From contig NZ_CP082918.1 of NCBI RefSeq assembly GCF_019931755.1, positions 2,832,001-2,896,000 of the forward strand: DNA of 64,000 nt. Reading direction: 5' to 3'. Numbering within the stretch: the first letter of the stretch is position 1; the number at the start of each line of letters is the position of its first letter. Positions 16,000 to 26,862 of this stretch are shown here, one piece after another. The position numbers and the translations under genes were made by a program. The notes beneath the pieces were generated by a model. The model made no database searches, was not told where the DNA came from, and saw nothing but the letters and a program-made list of their open reading frames with translations. The DNA is from Sutcliffiella horikoshii (GTDB lineage Bacteria > Bacillota > Bacilli > Bacillales > Bacillaceae_I).

Positions 16000-18165
16000 T
16001 TATTCTGCATCTTCTTCGTTATTTTGTTCTGTATCTTCATCTGATTGTACATCTTCTGGTTTCTCTTTTGCACGTTCTTTCTTTAGGTTGAAGTAAGCAT
16101 CCATAACAGCATCACCAATTCGGGTACTTATTCCACCTGTTACATTAAAGTCAGTAGAGGCATAAGGCACCATGATGGCAAAAGCGATCTCTGGATCGTC
16201 ATAAGGAGCATAACCTACTAGATTAAAGTTAAGCGTTTCATAAGAGCGTCGTTCTCCATTAGGAAGGTACTCTATATACCTTGACTCTGCTGTTCCAGAT
16301 TTTCCTGCAGGTTTATATTGCTTCATTTTCGAACTGCTCGCAGTTCCTCTTGATCCATGATAAACCCTTATAAAGCCGTCTTGAACTCTTTTAATATGGC
16401 TATCTGACATATCTACTCTGTTCAACACTTGTGGCTGGAAGGGTTCGACCAAACGTCCCAAACCTTCTCCATCATTATTAGGTTCTCTTATTTCTCTGAC
16501 CAATTGTGGCTTCATTCTATAGCCACCGTTGGCAATAGTAGAAACATATTGGGCTAATTGCAAAGTAGTATAAGTATCATACTGTCCAATTGATAAATCC
16601 AGAAGTAAACCTGGGATACTAGTATCTGTGCCTTCAACTCCCGAAGATTCCCTAGGAAGGTCAATGCCAGTTTCCACCCCTAATCCAAATTGGGCTAAAT
16701 ATGATCTGAATGTATCATAGGCTGCTGGAGGAATAAATAATGGCTGCCTTGGCTGGTAATTGGCACCAGCGATAGCCATTGCAATTCTAAACATATACAC
16801 GTTTGAAGACCTTTCAAGAGCAGTTAAATCATTAATGCTCCCCATATTCGTGTAAGAAGCTTTTTTCAGTGCATCATTTCCACGACCGATATATACTGGC
16901 GCGTCATATAGATAAGAATCGGGTTGTATGACCCCATGCTGGAAACCGGCAAGAACTGAGGCTCCTTTGACAGTTGAACCTGGCTCATATGCTTCTTGAA
17001 TCGCACCTAATGCATTGTCATAAACTTTTAATTGCCCATCTTCTTCATCTCGAATTAACTGCTTTCCTGCTAGTGACAAAACTTCACCAGTTTTTGGGTT
17101 CATCACAACAACAAAAGCGCGATCTAAAAATCTTGCTTTGGCGCTTGGAGTTGCTCGTGTTTGAAGCATTTCTTCTACTAATATTTCTTCAACTTTCTGC
17201 TGGAATTCCATATCAACAGACAAGATTAAATCTTTACCACGTTGCCCATCATAAATTTTTTCTTGATGAAGCAGGTTTCCACCTGTGTCTGTCACATTCC
17301 GAACTCTAGCCTTTTGTCCTTGTAAGACATTTTCGTATTGAGCTTCAAGTTGACTTGTCCCAATTCGATCATTTCTACTATAACCACGTGCAAGGAATTC
17401 ATCTACTTTCTCACTTGGTATCCCAGACTCTGAAGTAGAAACCTTTCCAAAAACAGAATCCAAAGTTGATCCATATGCGTAAGACCGGATGAAATCTGTT
17501 GTTATATCCACACCCGGTAAGTCTGTCAGCATTTCACTAACCATTGCAAATTCCTTCGCAGTTACGTCTTGGTTCTTAACAATCTGTGGCGTCAGTGCAT
17601 AACCTTTATTAAATTCACGAAAGATTGCCAGTACCTCTTTTTCTTCTTCTGTTATTTCAGCTAATTGCTCTTTCGTTATTCTATCTAATTGCAAATCATA
17701 TAACTCACTTTCTTCCATATCACCATCGGCAATTTTTTTTCGGTCTTCATCCGTTATCAATTTTGCCGCTTCTTCCGGACGAGTCAGGATCCAATAATCT
17801 TTTTTATCCCTCTCCTGAACCTTTTCCGTATCCATTGTAATAATCTCAGAAAGTTTTTTTGCAACCTCCAATTGTTCCTTTGGGCTTGTTGATTGCATAC
17901 GAGTATATGTAATTGCATTTAATGGCGTGTTATCCACTACAACATTACCATTTCGATCATAAATTTTCCCTCTCGGTACCAAGGTATTCACCGTAACGTT
18001 TTCCGTCCGATCGACTTCTTTTCTGTAATCTTCTCCAAAAACGATTTGGACGAATCCAAGTCTAAGTATGAGAGCTGAGAACAGTAAAAAAACCGCAAAA
18101 AACAAGAGGTTTAAGCGCGAGGGGACATAATTCTTCTTTTTCTTTTTTTGCTTTTGATTGGTCAT
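16000..18165 (-). CDS. pbpA: Class B penicillin-binding protein (PBP2A type)
   Basis: Monofunctional transpeptidase of 721 residues for elongation of the cell wall. A lysine-rich cytoplasmic N-terminus leads to one membrane anchor (about 19-40), a PBP dimerisation domain, then the catalytic domain with S397-TVK, S453-S-N and K622-SGTAE. An acidic C-terminal tail rich in E and D follows. The position between pstS and yqgE matches B. subtilis pbpA, which supports lateral-wall synthesis. Terminated by its own hairpin. Confidence 0.9.
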   Translation of the reverse strand: MTNQKQKKKKKNYVPSRLNLLFFAVFLLFSALILRLGFVQIVFGEDYRKEVDRTENVTVNTLVPRGKIYDRNGNVVVDNTPLNAITYTRMQSTSPKEQLEVAKKLSEIITMDTEKVQERDKKDYWILTRPEEAAKLITDEDRKKIADGDMEESELYDLQLDRITKEQLAEITEEEKEVLAIFREFNKGYALTPQIVKNQDVTAKEFAMVSEMLTDLPGVDITTDFIRSYAYGSTLDSVFGKVSTSESGIPSEKVDEFLARGYSRNDRIGTSQLEAQYENVLQGQKARVRNVTDTGGNLLHQEKIYDGQRGKDLILSVDMEFQQKVEEILVEEMLQTRATPSAKARFLDRAFVVVMNPKTGEVLSLAGKQLIRDEEDGQLKVYDNALGAIQEAYEPGSTVKGASVLAGFQHGVIQPDSYLYDAPVYIGRGNDALKKASYTNMGSINDLTALERSSNVYMFRIAMAIAGANYQPRQPLFIPPAAYDTFRSYLAQFGLGVETGIDLPRESSGVEGTDTSIPGLLLDLSIGQYDTYTTLQLAQYVSTIANGGYRMKPQLVREIREPNNDGEGLGRLVEPFQPQVLNRVDMSDSHIKRVQDGFIRVYHGSRGTASSSKMKQYKPAGKSGTAESRYIEYLPNGERRSYETLNFNLVGYAPYDDPEIAFAIMVPYASTDFNVTGGISTRIGDAVMDAYFNLKKERAKEKPEDVQSDEDTEQNNEEDAE

Positions 18166-18220
18166 ACTTTACACCTTTTCATTAATTATTTCGATAGGCT
18201 TATTAAGCAACATGTTTTAT

Positions 18221-18260
18221 AAAAAGTAAGAGACACCTACGTTAGTCTGTATAGGTGTCT
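18221..18260 (-). terminator. Terminator between yqgE and pbpA
   Basis: Perfect 9-bp stem AGACACCTA / TAGGTGTCT with a T-rich tract downstream on the minus strand. Confidence 0.7.
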
Positions 18261-18315
18261 GTGTCTTTATCTATTGTATAGGAAATCGCAATAAATTTCT
18301 ATTATTAAATCCCTT

Positions 18316-19602
18316 TTAAGGAGTTGATTCTCCTTCCCCGTCTCTCAAAGTTGTCACAATTGGATGTGGTTCTTCCTTTGGAGCAGGTACGGGTTCAAGT
18401 TCTACTTTTCGGACGAAAGGATAAATCAAGGCATGTCCTGCACCAATTACACAAATAAGAATAGGGATACTCTTTTGGGTATCGAAAAAAATAACGGCAA
18501 TCAAAAACAAAATAATAGAAGTTATACGTCCTAAGTTCAAGAATATTTCCCTTACAACAATATATTCAATCCGCATTTCTGCCGCTTTCCATCCTCTACC
18601 GATCACATCGTATGTTAAAGATACATATGGAACAAGTAACAATGGATAGGCAATTGCAATGGTAACTGCATACATCAGCAGCTTCACATAAGTTAGTTCA
18701 AAGATTAGAAAGAAAATAGAGCCGTATAATATAAGTCCTCCAAGGAGGATGGCTTTCTTCCGGAACTCTTTCTTGATAAGCCTTGTCGCCAGATAATAAC
18801 AGACAAATGCCACCGCTGAATTAAGCAGTCCAAATGTTCCAAGTGCCAATTCACTATTGGTTGTGATAAATACCAAAACGGAGATGGCAAAAAGGAACGT
18901 ACCTTCTCGTAACCCTTGGAAGAAGTGTGCATTTGTTATGTATCCCCAGTTTGCGTTGTTTTTTCTTTCCTGCAAGATGCGTCGGAGTTCAAAGCTTCCT
19001 TCTGCCCCGCGTCTTTGTAAAAATAAACTTAAAATCACCGCAGCAAAAAACAATATAAGGGAAATGGTGAAGATCACGGTGTATCCTGTGAATTTTTCTA
19101 ATGTCGAAATAATATAACCAGCCGCAATGGGTCCTATCATCCCACCTACTGAAGTTAGAATTCCTAAAAATCCATTAAAGAAGTCTCTGGTTTCTGGCTC
19201 TGTAATTTCAAAGGTTAGTACATTGAAAGCAAGCCAGTAAAAGCCATAACCTATTCCAAGAAGTGCTCCAAGAAGTAATAAATAAGTGGAAGCCTTGTCT
19301 CCAATGAACAAAACAAACAAATAAAAAAGTGCTAAGAATACGACTCCTAAACGTAGCACAATGACGCGATCAATTTTTTTTGCCCATCTGCCTGCCAGTA
19401 TGAATGTTAATGGCTGAAAGACGACTATTGCTAAATTATAGAAGCCCAGGTCGCTGAATTCACCTGATTGCTTCCATAGGTAGACATTTACGAATGTATT
19501 GGATAGAGCGATGCTGAGAGAGTAGAGTCCACCGATGATTAAGAGTAGCATCAGGTCTTTGTTGACTTCGACATCGCCGATTAGTTTTTTTAGTGCTGCC
19601 AT
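18316..19602 (-). CDS. yqgE: MFS-type transporter YqgE
   Basis: Major facilitator superfamily-like membrane protein of 428 residues with about twelve hydrophobic helices and a proline/glutamate-rich cytoplasmic tail. The NTFVNVYLWKQSGEFSDL region and the loop AGRWAKKIDRVIVLR resemble MFS motif A. Substrate unknown. Identified as YqgE chiefly by synteny between sodA and pbpA. Confidence 0.75.
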   Translation of the reverse strand: MAALKKLIGDVEVNKDLMLLLIIGGLYSLSIALSNTFVNVYLWKQSGEFSDLGFYNLAIVVFQPLTFILAGRWAKKIDRVIVLRLGVVFLALFYLFVLFIGDKASTYLLLLGALLGIGYGFYWLAFNVLTFEITEPETRDFFNGFLGILTSVGGMIGPIAAGYIISTLEKFTGYTVIFTISLILFFAAVILSLFLQRRGAEGSFELRRILQERKNNANWGYITNAHFFQGLREGTFLFAISVLVFITTNSELALGTFGLLNSAVAFVCYYLATRLIKKEFRKKAILLGGLILYGSIFFLIFELTYVKLLMYAVTIAIAYPLLLVPYVSLTYDVIGRGWKAAEMRIEYIVVREIFLNLGRITSIILFLIAVIFFDTQKSIPILICVIGAGHALIYPFVRKVELEPVPAPKEEPHPIVTTLRDGEGESTP

Positions 19603-19700
19603 TATTACCCCGCTCCTTTATCTACGTTTATTGTGGCTTAAAGGAGTGGGAGTTATGTACTTTGATTTTCGAACTTCTTAGGAAGGTCTTTTTGAACGTC

Positions 19701-19826
19701 GCCGTTCCTTTCAGCTGCAGGCACTCGCTTTCCGCGGGACGGTGCTTGAGCCTCCTCACTTCGTTGCGGGGTCTCAATCTACCGTTACTCCCCCGCTGGA
19801 GTCGAGTGCCTTCCGCTCCAATCCAC
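19701..19826 (-). repeat. Dispersed structured repeat, copy R1
   Basis: About 125 bp. The minus-strand sense contains GAGACCCCGCAACGAAGTGAG and GAGGCTCAAGCACC, hallmarks of the family. Lies between sodA and yqgE. Confidence 0.85.
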
Positions 19827-19840
19827 TCATCACTTTTAAC

Positions 19841-19872
19841 AAAAAAACTCCCATCCACTTAGGGATGAGAGT
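19841..19872 (-). terminator. Terminator of sodA
   Basis: ACTCTCATCC / GGATGGGAGT stem followed on the minus strand by TTTTTTT. Confidence 0.85.
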
Positions 19873-19886
19873 TTTTGGTTTGGAAA

Positions 19887-20495
19887 TTATTTTGCTTCGT
19901 TGTAAAGTTTTCCTACTACATCCCAGTTGATTACGTTGAAGAATGCGTTGATGTAGTCAGGACGACGGTTTTGGTAGTTTAGGTAGTAAGCGTGCTCCCA
20001 AACGTCAAGGCCTAGAACTGGAGTCTTGCCTTCCATTAATGGAGAGTCTTGGTTTGGTGTGCTTGTGATTTCAAGTTCACCGTTGTTTACTACTAACCAT
20101 GCCCAACCAGATCCGAAACGAGTAGCTGCTGCTTTAGCGAATTCGTCTTTGAAGTTGTCAAAGCTTCCGAATTTGCTAGTAAGAGCGTCTGCTAATTCAC
20201 CGTTTGGAGAAGTAGCACCACCTGGAGTCAAGATGTTCCAGAATAGGCTGTGGTTCGCATGTCCGCCACCGTGGTTGCGTACAGCTGTTTTAATGTTTTC
20301 AGGAACAGCGTCCATGTTGGAGATTAACTCCTCTACACTTTTACCTTGAAGTTCAGCTTGTCCTTCAAGTGCAGCGTTAATACCTGTTACGTAAGTATTG
20401 TGATGCTTCGTGTGGTGAATGTTCATTGTTTCTTTGTCGATGTGAGGCTCCAATGCGTCGTATGCATAAGGTAATTGTGGTAGTTCGTATGCCAT
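19887..20495 (-). CDS. sodA: Superoxide dismutase, Mn type
   Basis: Cytosolic enzyme of 202 residues that converts superoxide to peroxide and oxygen. It has the N-terminal [15 protein letters not shown], metal ligand H27 in NIHHTKHH, a second ligand in NHSLFW, and the C-terminal signature DVWEHAYY supplying Asp and His ligands. The [10 protein letters not shown] and WLV residues favour manganese over iron. Position next to yqgE and near yqgC as in B. subtilis. Confidence 0.96.
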   Translation of the reverse strand: MAYELPQLPYAYDALEPHIDKETMNIHHTKHHNTYVTGINAALEGQAELQGKSVEELISNMDAVPENIKTAVRNHGGGHANHSLFWNILTPGGATSPNGELADALTSKFGSFDNFKDEFAKAAATRFGSGWAWLVVNNGELEITSTPNQDSPLMEGKTPVLGLDVWEHAYYLNYQNRRPDYINAFFNVINWDVVGKLYNEAK

Positions 20496-20636
20496 AATTA
20501 TCTCCTCCTAATTGTTATGTATTAATAAACTTGAATCAAAAAAGCATGACCCTTTTGATCCGTTAGTTTCAGATTACCAAAACTTGTACAATCTTTCAAT
20601 TAATCTGCTTGCCTTCATTAAATTATTTATTATGGG

Positions 20637-21659
<1,023 letters not shown>

Positions 21660-21674
21660 CTAGTATAACCTTGT

Positions 21675-22154
21675 TTAGATGAAAATAAAGAATACAATGA
21701 TCATAATCCCCTGGATGATCCCCTTAACAAATGCACTGCTGAACAGGCCGACCACAGATCCAAAACCGGCTTTCATGGATGCTTTAAAACCATTTTTATT
21801 AAATAGAAGCTCGCCGATAACCGCTCCCAAGAATGGTCCTAGAATGATACCTGCTATTGGTATAACAAACGGCCCAATCAATAATCCGATGGTACTGCCC
21901 CAAATAGATGCGTTGCTTCCGCCAAACTTTTTCACACCTAAAAGGTTCGCAAAATAGTCTGCGACAAATAGCAAAATGACAAATAACACGGTGATGGTCC
22001 AGAATAGAAAAGTCAACTCTTCAAAAGAGAAAAACACTCCATAAAGGAGAAAACCGCCTACTAAAAAGAGTACACTTGGAATGATTGGGTAGACCAACCC
22101 AACAAAAGCAATGACAAATAATGCAATGATTAAAGCCCAATATAGGATTTCCAT
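21675..22154 (-). CDS. yqgC: DUF456 membrane protein YqgC
   Basis: Small integral membrane protein of 159 residues with several glycine-rich transmembrane helices (GFGSVVGLFSSAFVKGIIQG near the C-terminus), typical of DUF456. Function unknown. Named by family and synteny near sodA; here pfkA separates it from sodA. Ribosome site AAGGAGG. Confidence 0.8.
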   Translation of the reverse strand: MEILYWALIIALFVIAFVGLVYPIIPSVLFLVGGFLLYGVFFSFEELTFLFWTITVLFVILLFVADYFANLLGVKKFGGSNASIWGSTIGLLIGPFVIPIAGIILGPFLGAVIGELLFNKNGFKASMKAGFGSVVGLFSSAFVKGIIQGIMIIVFFIFI

Positions 22155-22177
22155 CCCTAAACCTCCTTCAAAAATTT

Positions 22178-22210
22178 TAAAAAAACCAGACCCCTAAGAG
22201 TCTGGTTTTA
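22178..22210 (-). terminator. Terminator of the Na/Pi cotransporter gene
   Basis: AAACCAGAC / GTCTGGTTT stem followed on the minus strand by a T7 run. Confidence 0.88.
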
Positions 22211-22228
22211 ATTATACGTTATATTCTA

Positions 22229-23896
22229 TTATAAAGTTTCGTGATCTTCTCCAAGAACTGCTTCCGCAATATTTACAGCATGGTCCCCGATACGCTCAAG
22301 GTTACTGATAATATCAACAAACACAATTCCAGCTTGACCTGAACATAATCCCTCATTCATACGCAAGATATGTTTCTTACGAAGTGAGCGTTCCATTTTA
22401 TCGATTTTGTCTTCTTTCAATCTAACTTCATTCGCTAAATCTTTATTATTCGTTCTTAAAGCTTCAATAGCTTCTTTGACAGTTGATTGAGTCAGCGTAA
22501 ACATTTCTTCAAGATCTGTTTCAGCAGCTTCTGTTAACTCCACTTTATTGGCTATTTGATAATCCACCAATTCCACGATGTTTTCGAAGTGGTCACCGAT
22601 TCTCTCAATGTCACGGACTGTGTCCATTAAAGCAGAATGTTCTTCTGACTCATTATCGGATAGTGAGGCCGAAGAAAGTTTTACAAGGTAATCAGTGATT
22701 TTTCTATCTAGGTTGTTGATAGCATCTTCAATAGAGTAAGCTTGTTCTGAATATTTAGATGTACCAGTTTTTAAATAATTGTGCGTGGACTCTAGACCCA
22801 CTATAGAGAACTCACCCATTCTTAATACTTCTTCTTTTGCTTGTCCTAAAGCAAGAGATGGAGATTGTTCAATGAAAATCGGATCCAGATGTTTCGCTTT
22901 GTATTCCACAATCGCATCTTCACCAGGGATGATTTTCGTTACAATAAGTGCAAGTAAGCCGATAAACGGAAATTGAATGATTACATTGGCTAAGTTAAAG
23001 GAACCATGCGCAAATGCAATTGTCATTTCAGGATTTAAGTTTAACGTACTTTGTAAGAACAAAATGAACTTTTCAAAAGGTATTAACAGCACTAGAACAA
23101 TGGCTGTCCCTAGGAGGTTAAACACAACATGTGATAATGCAGCACGTCTTGCCGCAACAGATGCCCCAATTGCAGCCAGTATAGCTGTGATGGTTGTTCC
23201 GATGTTGTCTCCGAAAAGAACCGGCAAGGCCGCATCTAAGCTTATTGCCCCTTGACCATATAATTCCTGTAGAATTCCAATCGTTGCACTGGAACTTTGT
23301 ACTATTACTGTAAACACCGTACCAACAACAACCCCAAGAATAGGATTATCACTCATTGTTACAGTTAAATCAGTAAACGTTTGAAGTTCACGTAATGGTT
23401 TTAATCCATCACCCATCGTTTTAAGTCCGTAGAACAAAGCTCCGAATCCGAAAACGATTTGCCCGAAATATTGAATTTTTTGTTTTTTGAAGAAGAATAG
23501 CATTACAGCACCAACTGCAATGATAGGTAATGCATACTCGTCTATCTTAATACCGATGATAAACGCTGTTACAGTAGTACCTATGTTGGCACCCATAATT
23601 ACACCAATTGCTTGGCGCAATGTCATAAAACCTGCACTAACAAGACCTACCGTTAGGGCAGTTGTTCCAGAACTAGTTTGAAGTAAGATCGTTACAAGAA
23701 TACCCGCTAATACACCCATAAACGGATTTGTTGTAAAACGATCCAAAATATCTCTCAGCTTATCTCCAGCTGATTTTTGCAGTCCGTCACCCATGTATTT
23801 AATTCCGAAAAGGAAAATACCCAGACCACCAACAAATTCAAATATTAACCTCTGAACATCCAAGTCCAATACATTCAACCCCTTAATCAAAAACAA
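22229..23896 (-). CDS. Na/Pi cotransporter family protein with PhoU-like domain
   Basis: Sodium-coupled phosphate carrier (NptA/PNaS family), 555 residues. The membrane part holds two inverted repeats with the family signatures QTSSGTTALTVG and QSSSATIGIL. The C-terminal 200 residues are PhoU-like helices (DIERIGDHFENIVEL, NLERIGDHAVNIAEAV). B. subtilis lacks it at this place, so it is an insertion between yqgC and yqgB. A low-affinity phosphate route next to pst is sensible; a Pho-box-like array lies just upstream. Confidence 0.88.
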   Translation of the reverse strand: MFLIKGLNVLDLDVQRLIFEFVGGLGIFLFGIKYMGDGLQKSAGDKLRDILDRFTTNPFMGVLAGILVTILLQTSSGTTALTVGLVSAGFMTLRQAIGVIMGANIGTTVTAFIIGIKIDEYALPIIAVGAVMLFFFKKQKIQYFGQIVFGFGALFYGLKTMGDGLKPLRELQTFTDLTVTMSDNPILGVVVGTVFTVIVQSSSATIGILQELYGQGAISLDAALPVLFGDNIGTTITAILAAIGASVAARRAALSHVVFNLLGTAIVLVLLIPFEKFILFLQSTLNLNPEMTIAFAHGSFNLANVIIQFPFIGLLALIVTKIIPGEDAIVEYKAKHLDPIFIEQSPSLALGQAKEEVLRMGEFSIVGLESTHNYLKTGTSKYSEQAYSIEDAINNLDRKITDYLVKLSSASLSDNESEEHSALMDTVRDIERIGDHFENIVELVDYQIANKVELTEAAETDLEEMFTLTQSTVKEAIEALRTNNKDLANEVRLKEDKIDKMERSLRKKHILRMNEGLCSGQAGIVFVDIISNLERIGDHAVNIAEAVLGEDHETL

Positions 23897-23966
23897 TTTA
23901 GTATCGACAAAAATCTACAAAACCAAATACAATTATTAACCTAATATGATTCTAATGTAAATAGAA

Positions 23967-24015
23967 TTTATGATAAATTTACATTATCTTTACAAACCGT
24001 AACTTGAAATTTACA
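23967..24015 (+). promoter_or_regulatory. Pho-box-like array between the Na/Pi gene and yqgB
   Basis: Plus strand shows TTTATG (23967), TTTACA (23978), TTTACA (23989), a weak TAACTT (24000) and TTTACA (24010), mostly at 11-bp steps. Orientation points to yqgB, but the divergent Na/Pi promoter is within reach. Confidence 0.5.
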
Positions 24016-24106
24016 TTAGTGACTGTTAAGCAATAAATTATTGTTCGCATACGCCATTTAAGGTAACATGAAATTGGTATATTAATTTAAAAAGGACTGA
24101 TAGGAA

Positions 24107-24892
24107 TTGAATATTTTCTCTCAATTTGTAAAGAGCTTGTATTCCCCGAAAGCAATGGCCTCCTTTCGCTTTCAAGGAATAGGCAAAACCATCCTGTACG
24201 TATTTTTTCTCGTTCTTATCACTTCTATTCCCATGTTTATCACTTTTGGAACTAGTGCAGTGAAATTAGTAAATAGTACAGAAGAATTTTTGCAAAACGA
24301 AACCCCAGACTTTTATATACAGGACGGAGAATTTTTTGCAGATGTAGATGAACCTTTTATTGCTGATGAGCAAGGCTTCACCATTATATTGGATCCTGAA
24401 AATAAGTTATCGTTAGATGAGATTAGCTCTTACGGTGAAGTTGTCGCCATCCAATCAAAGGAGATTATTTTTAAGGGGGCTGGACAGACAGACTTTGTTC
24501 CTCTCAGTGATTTTCAAGGAACAGAAGTAACAAAAGAGAATTTGTTACAGTTCATGGATTCTGTGGGAAGTGCATTCCCTATTATCATTACTGTTTTATT
24601 GATAGTAGGTTTTCTGTTCTTTGCGGCTACTAAATTTGTTCAGATTTCTATTTTAGGTTTGTTTGGATTACTCCTTAAAAATGTGTTAAAAAGAGATAAA
24701 TTGCAATATCGCCATACATGGGTCTTAGCTGCTTATGCAGTCACACTTCCTACGTTAATTTTCACCATTATGCAGGCGAGCGGTTTAGTTCTTCCTTTTT
24801 CATCATTAATAAGTTTTGCAGTGTCACTTTTTGTTCTCTATCTTATTATTAAGGAAGTTAAAGTTAAGAAACCGACTCCTCCAATTAATTAA
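24107..24892 (+). CDS. yqgB: DUF1189 membrane protein YqgB
   Basis: Membrane protein of 261 residues, start TTG. The N-terminal FVKSLYSPKAMASFRFQGIGK and following helix are characteristic of DUF1189. About four or five transmembrane helices flank an extracytoplasmic acidic domain (roughly 55-150). Function unknown; maltodextrin-permease-like annotation in databases is not supported by a visible motif. Synteny with yqfZ and ispG supports the name. Confidence 0.8.
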   Translation: MNIFSQFVKSLYSPKAMASFRFQGIGKTILYVFFLVLITSIPMFITFGTSAVKLVNSTEEFLQNETPDFYIQDGEFFADVDEPFIADEQGFTIILDPENKLSLDEISSYGEVVAIQSKEIIFKGAGQTDFVPLSDFQGTEVTKENLLQFMDSVGSAFPIIITVLLIVGFLFFAATKFVQISILGLFGLLLKNVLKRDKLQYRHTWVLAAYAVTLPTLIFTIMQASGLVLPFSSLISFAVSLFVLYLIIKEVKVKKPTPPIN

Positions 24893-24903
24893 TTAATTAA
24901 TGG

Positions 24904-24940
24904 CACCGACATATTGCACATAATTTGTCGGTGTTTTTTT
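24904..24940 (+). terminator. Terminator of yqgB
   Basis: CACCGACA / TGTCGGTG stem followed by TTTTTTTG. Confidence 0.88.
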
Positions 24941-25001
24941 GTTATTTTTTTCTCGGACAAGCATATAGTTAAGTAAGCTTGACTGAGGAGGAAAAATAAA
25001 C

Positions 25002-25352
25002 ATGATCCGATTATTCATTGCAGCTCTAATTCTCGTCACCATATACAGCATCTATTATGATTTATCATCCGGCACCATTCCTGAGCCTGCTGCTCCAGTT
25101 GCCGCTACTGTTCCAGCAACAAACACTGATACAGAAACGGAAAGTTCCGCCCTATCCTCACCTACTAACAACCTTTACATAGAAGTAGAAATCAAAGCTG
25201 GCGATACGGTATTGACTGTCGCAGAGAAAATCGCAAACAAACCAATTCCCGTCTCCATCACACAACTAATAGAAGACTTCCAAAACCTAAACGAAGGCAT
25301 CACCCCAGAAAAAATTCAAATCGGTAAAACATACAAGTTTCCTGTCTACTAA
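25002..25352 (+). CDS. yqfZ: YqfZ-like LysM-type protein
   Basis: Protein of 116 residues with an N-terminal membrane anchor or signal sequence (about 1-18), an Ala/Thr/Ser-rich linker, and a C-terminal LysM-like module: VEIKAGDTVLTVAEKI, then the helix around LIEDFQNLNEG, ending GKTYKFPVY. Probably exported and cell-wall associated. Gene position between ispG and yqgB matches B. subtilis yqfZ. Good AGGAGG ribosome site. Confidence 0.75.
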   Translation: MIRLFIAALILVTIYSIYYDLSSGTIPEPAAPVAATVPATNTDTETESSALSSPTNNLYIEVEIKAGDTVLTVAEKIANKPIPVSITQLIEDFQNLNEGITPEKIQIGKTYKFPVY

Positions 25353-25369
25353 CAGCCAGGAAACTTTTT
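25337..25369 (+). terminator. Terminator of yqfZ
   Basis: GTTTCCTG (within the gene's 3' end) pairs with CAGGAAAC, followed by TTTTT. Confidence 0.75.
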
Positions 25370-25560
25370 CATTGCATTTATTGTGAAATAAACAACCGGT
25401 TGATTGAAGTGGAAGGCGCGCAGACGCCCGCGGGAGGAAGGGACGGGTGAGACCCCGCAACGCAGTGAGGAGGCTCACGGACCGCCCGCAGGCAAGCGAA
25501 GCGCCTGGAACGGAAATCTACAGTTAGCCCCAGTCTCCTGAGAGTCAGGAAACTTTTTCA
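25357..25560 (+). repeat. 15-bp direct repeats flanking repeat R2
   Basis: CAGGAAACTTTTTCA occurs at 25357-25371 and again at 25546-25560, bracketing repeat R2. The second copy forms its own small hairpin (TCCTG / CAGGA) before TTTTT, so it may act as a second terminator. Confidence 0.6.
25399..25521 (+). repeat. Dispersed structured repeat, copy R2
   Basis: Family features in the plus sense: GTTGATT start, GGCGCGCAGACGCCCGCGGG, GAGACCCCGCAACG, GAGGCTCACGGACCGCCCG and CGGAAATC end. Fills most of the 345-base gap between yqfZ and ispG; the rest holds only the ispG leader. Confidence 0.88.
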
Positions 25561-25697
25561 CTTGTCATATGTGGTTACGATTGTTAAAATATGTTGGGAG
25601 TTAGTGGATAATACTAGCTTTTTCTCTCATTACAAGCTACTCTTATGAAAGAAAGATGTTTTGATCTGTAGATCATTCCTAAAGGAGCGATTCACTC

Positions 25698-26804
25698 GTG
25701 AATGAAATAATACATCGTACAAAAACCCGCCCCGTTAAAGTTGGAGATATAACAATCGGCGGCAGTAACGAACTATTTATCCAAAGTATGACAACCACCA
25801 AAACACATGATGTTGAGGCAACGGTTGCAGAAATAAAGCGATTGGAAGAAGCAGGCTGTCAGGTAGTCCGTGTTGCATGTCCGGATGAGCGCGCAGCAAA
25901 TGCCATCGCTGATATAAAAAAACAAATAAACATTCCGCTAGTTGTAGATATCCATTTTGATTACAAGCTTGCTCTTAAAGCTATTGAAGGCGGAGCGGAT
26001 AAAATCCGTATCAACCCTGGTAACATCGGTCGCCGCGAAAAGGTTGAAGCGGTTGTAAAAGCATGTAAAGAAAAAGGGATACCAATCCGCATCGGCGTAA
26101 ACGCAGGTTCCTTGGAAAAACGTATTATTGAAAAATACGGCTACCCTACTGCAGACGGCATGGTGGAAAGTGCTCTTCACCACATTAAAATTTTAGAAGA
26201 CCTTGATTTTCACGATATCATTGTTTCCATGAAGGCTTCAGATGTGAACCTTGCCATTGAGGCATACGAAAAAGCAGCAAAAGCTTTTGACTATCCACTT
26301 CATTTAGGAATCACAGAATCTGGTACCCTTTTTGCAGGTACAGTGAAAAGTGCTGCCGGCTTAGGAGCGATTTTAAGCAAGGGAATCGGTAACACATTGC
26401 GTATTTCTTTAAGCGCAGATCCTGTGGAGGAAGTAAAGGTTGCTCGTGAATTATTGAAGTCATTTGGCTTATCCTCTAACGCAGCTACACTTATTTCTTG
26501 TCCTACATGCGGACGAATTGAAATTGACTTGATCAGTATTGCCAATGAAGTTGAAGAATACATCTCTACAATAAAGGCGCCAATTAAAGTTGCCGTACTT
26601 GGTTGTGCGGTAAACGGACCTGGTGAAGCACGTGAAGCAGATATCGGGATCGCAGGTGCCCGAAACGAAGGATTACTTTTCCGCAAAGGAGAAATTGTCC
26701 GTAAAGTGCCTGAAGCTACCATGGTTGACGAATTGAAGAAAGAAATCGATAAAATTGCAGAAGAATATTTTGCAAAGCAAGAAGAAGAAAAGGCAAAAGC
26801 TTGA
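25698..26804 (+). CDS. ispG: 4-hydroxy-3-methylbut-2-en-1-yl diphosphate synthase, IspG
   Basis: Iron-sulfur enzyme of the MEP isoprenoid pathway, 368 residues, converting MEcPP to HMBPP. An N-terminal TIM barrel ([24 protein letters not shown]) is followed by the reductase-like domain with 4Fe-4S ligands in SCPTCGR and [15 protein letters not shown] start with AAAGGAG site. IspH, the next and last step, is also in this window. Strong bidirectional terminator follows. Confidence 0.97.
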   Translation: MNEIIHRTKTRPVKVGDITIGGSNELFIQSMTTTKTHDVEATVAEIKRLEEAGCQVVRVACPDERAANAIADIKKQINIPLVVDIHFDYKLALKAIEGGADKIRINPGNIGRREKVEAVVKACKEKGIPIRIGVNAGSLEKRIIEKYGYPTADGMVESALHHIKILEDLDFHDIIVSMKASDVNLAIEAYEKAAKAFDYPLHLGITESGTLFAGTVKSAAGLGAILSKGIGNTLRISLSADPVEEVKVARELLKSFGLSSNAATLISCPTCGRIEIDLISIANEVEEYISTIKAPIKVAVLGCAVNGPGEAREADIGIAGARNEGLLFRKGEIVRKVPEATMVDELKKEIDKIAEEYFAKQEEEKAKA

Positions 26805-26828
26805 CACCAATTGGTGCCAAGCTTTTTT
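26796..26828. terminator. Bidirectional terminator between ispG and yqfX
   Basis: Near-perfect dyad AAAAGCTTG-a-CACCAATTGGTG-c-CAAGCTTTT, serving ispG on plus and probably yqfX on minus. Confidence 0.85.
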
Positions 26829-26862
26829 GCTGCCTTTAAATGGACGAACCATTTAGGTGGTG

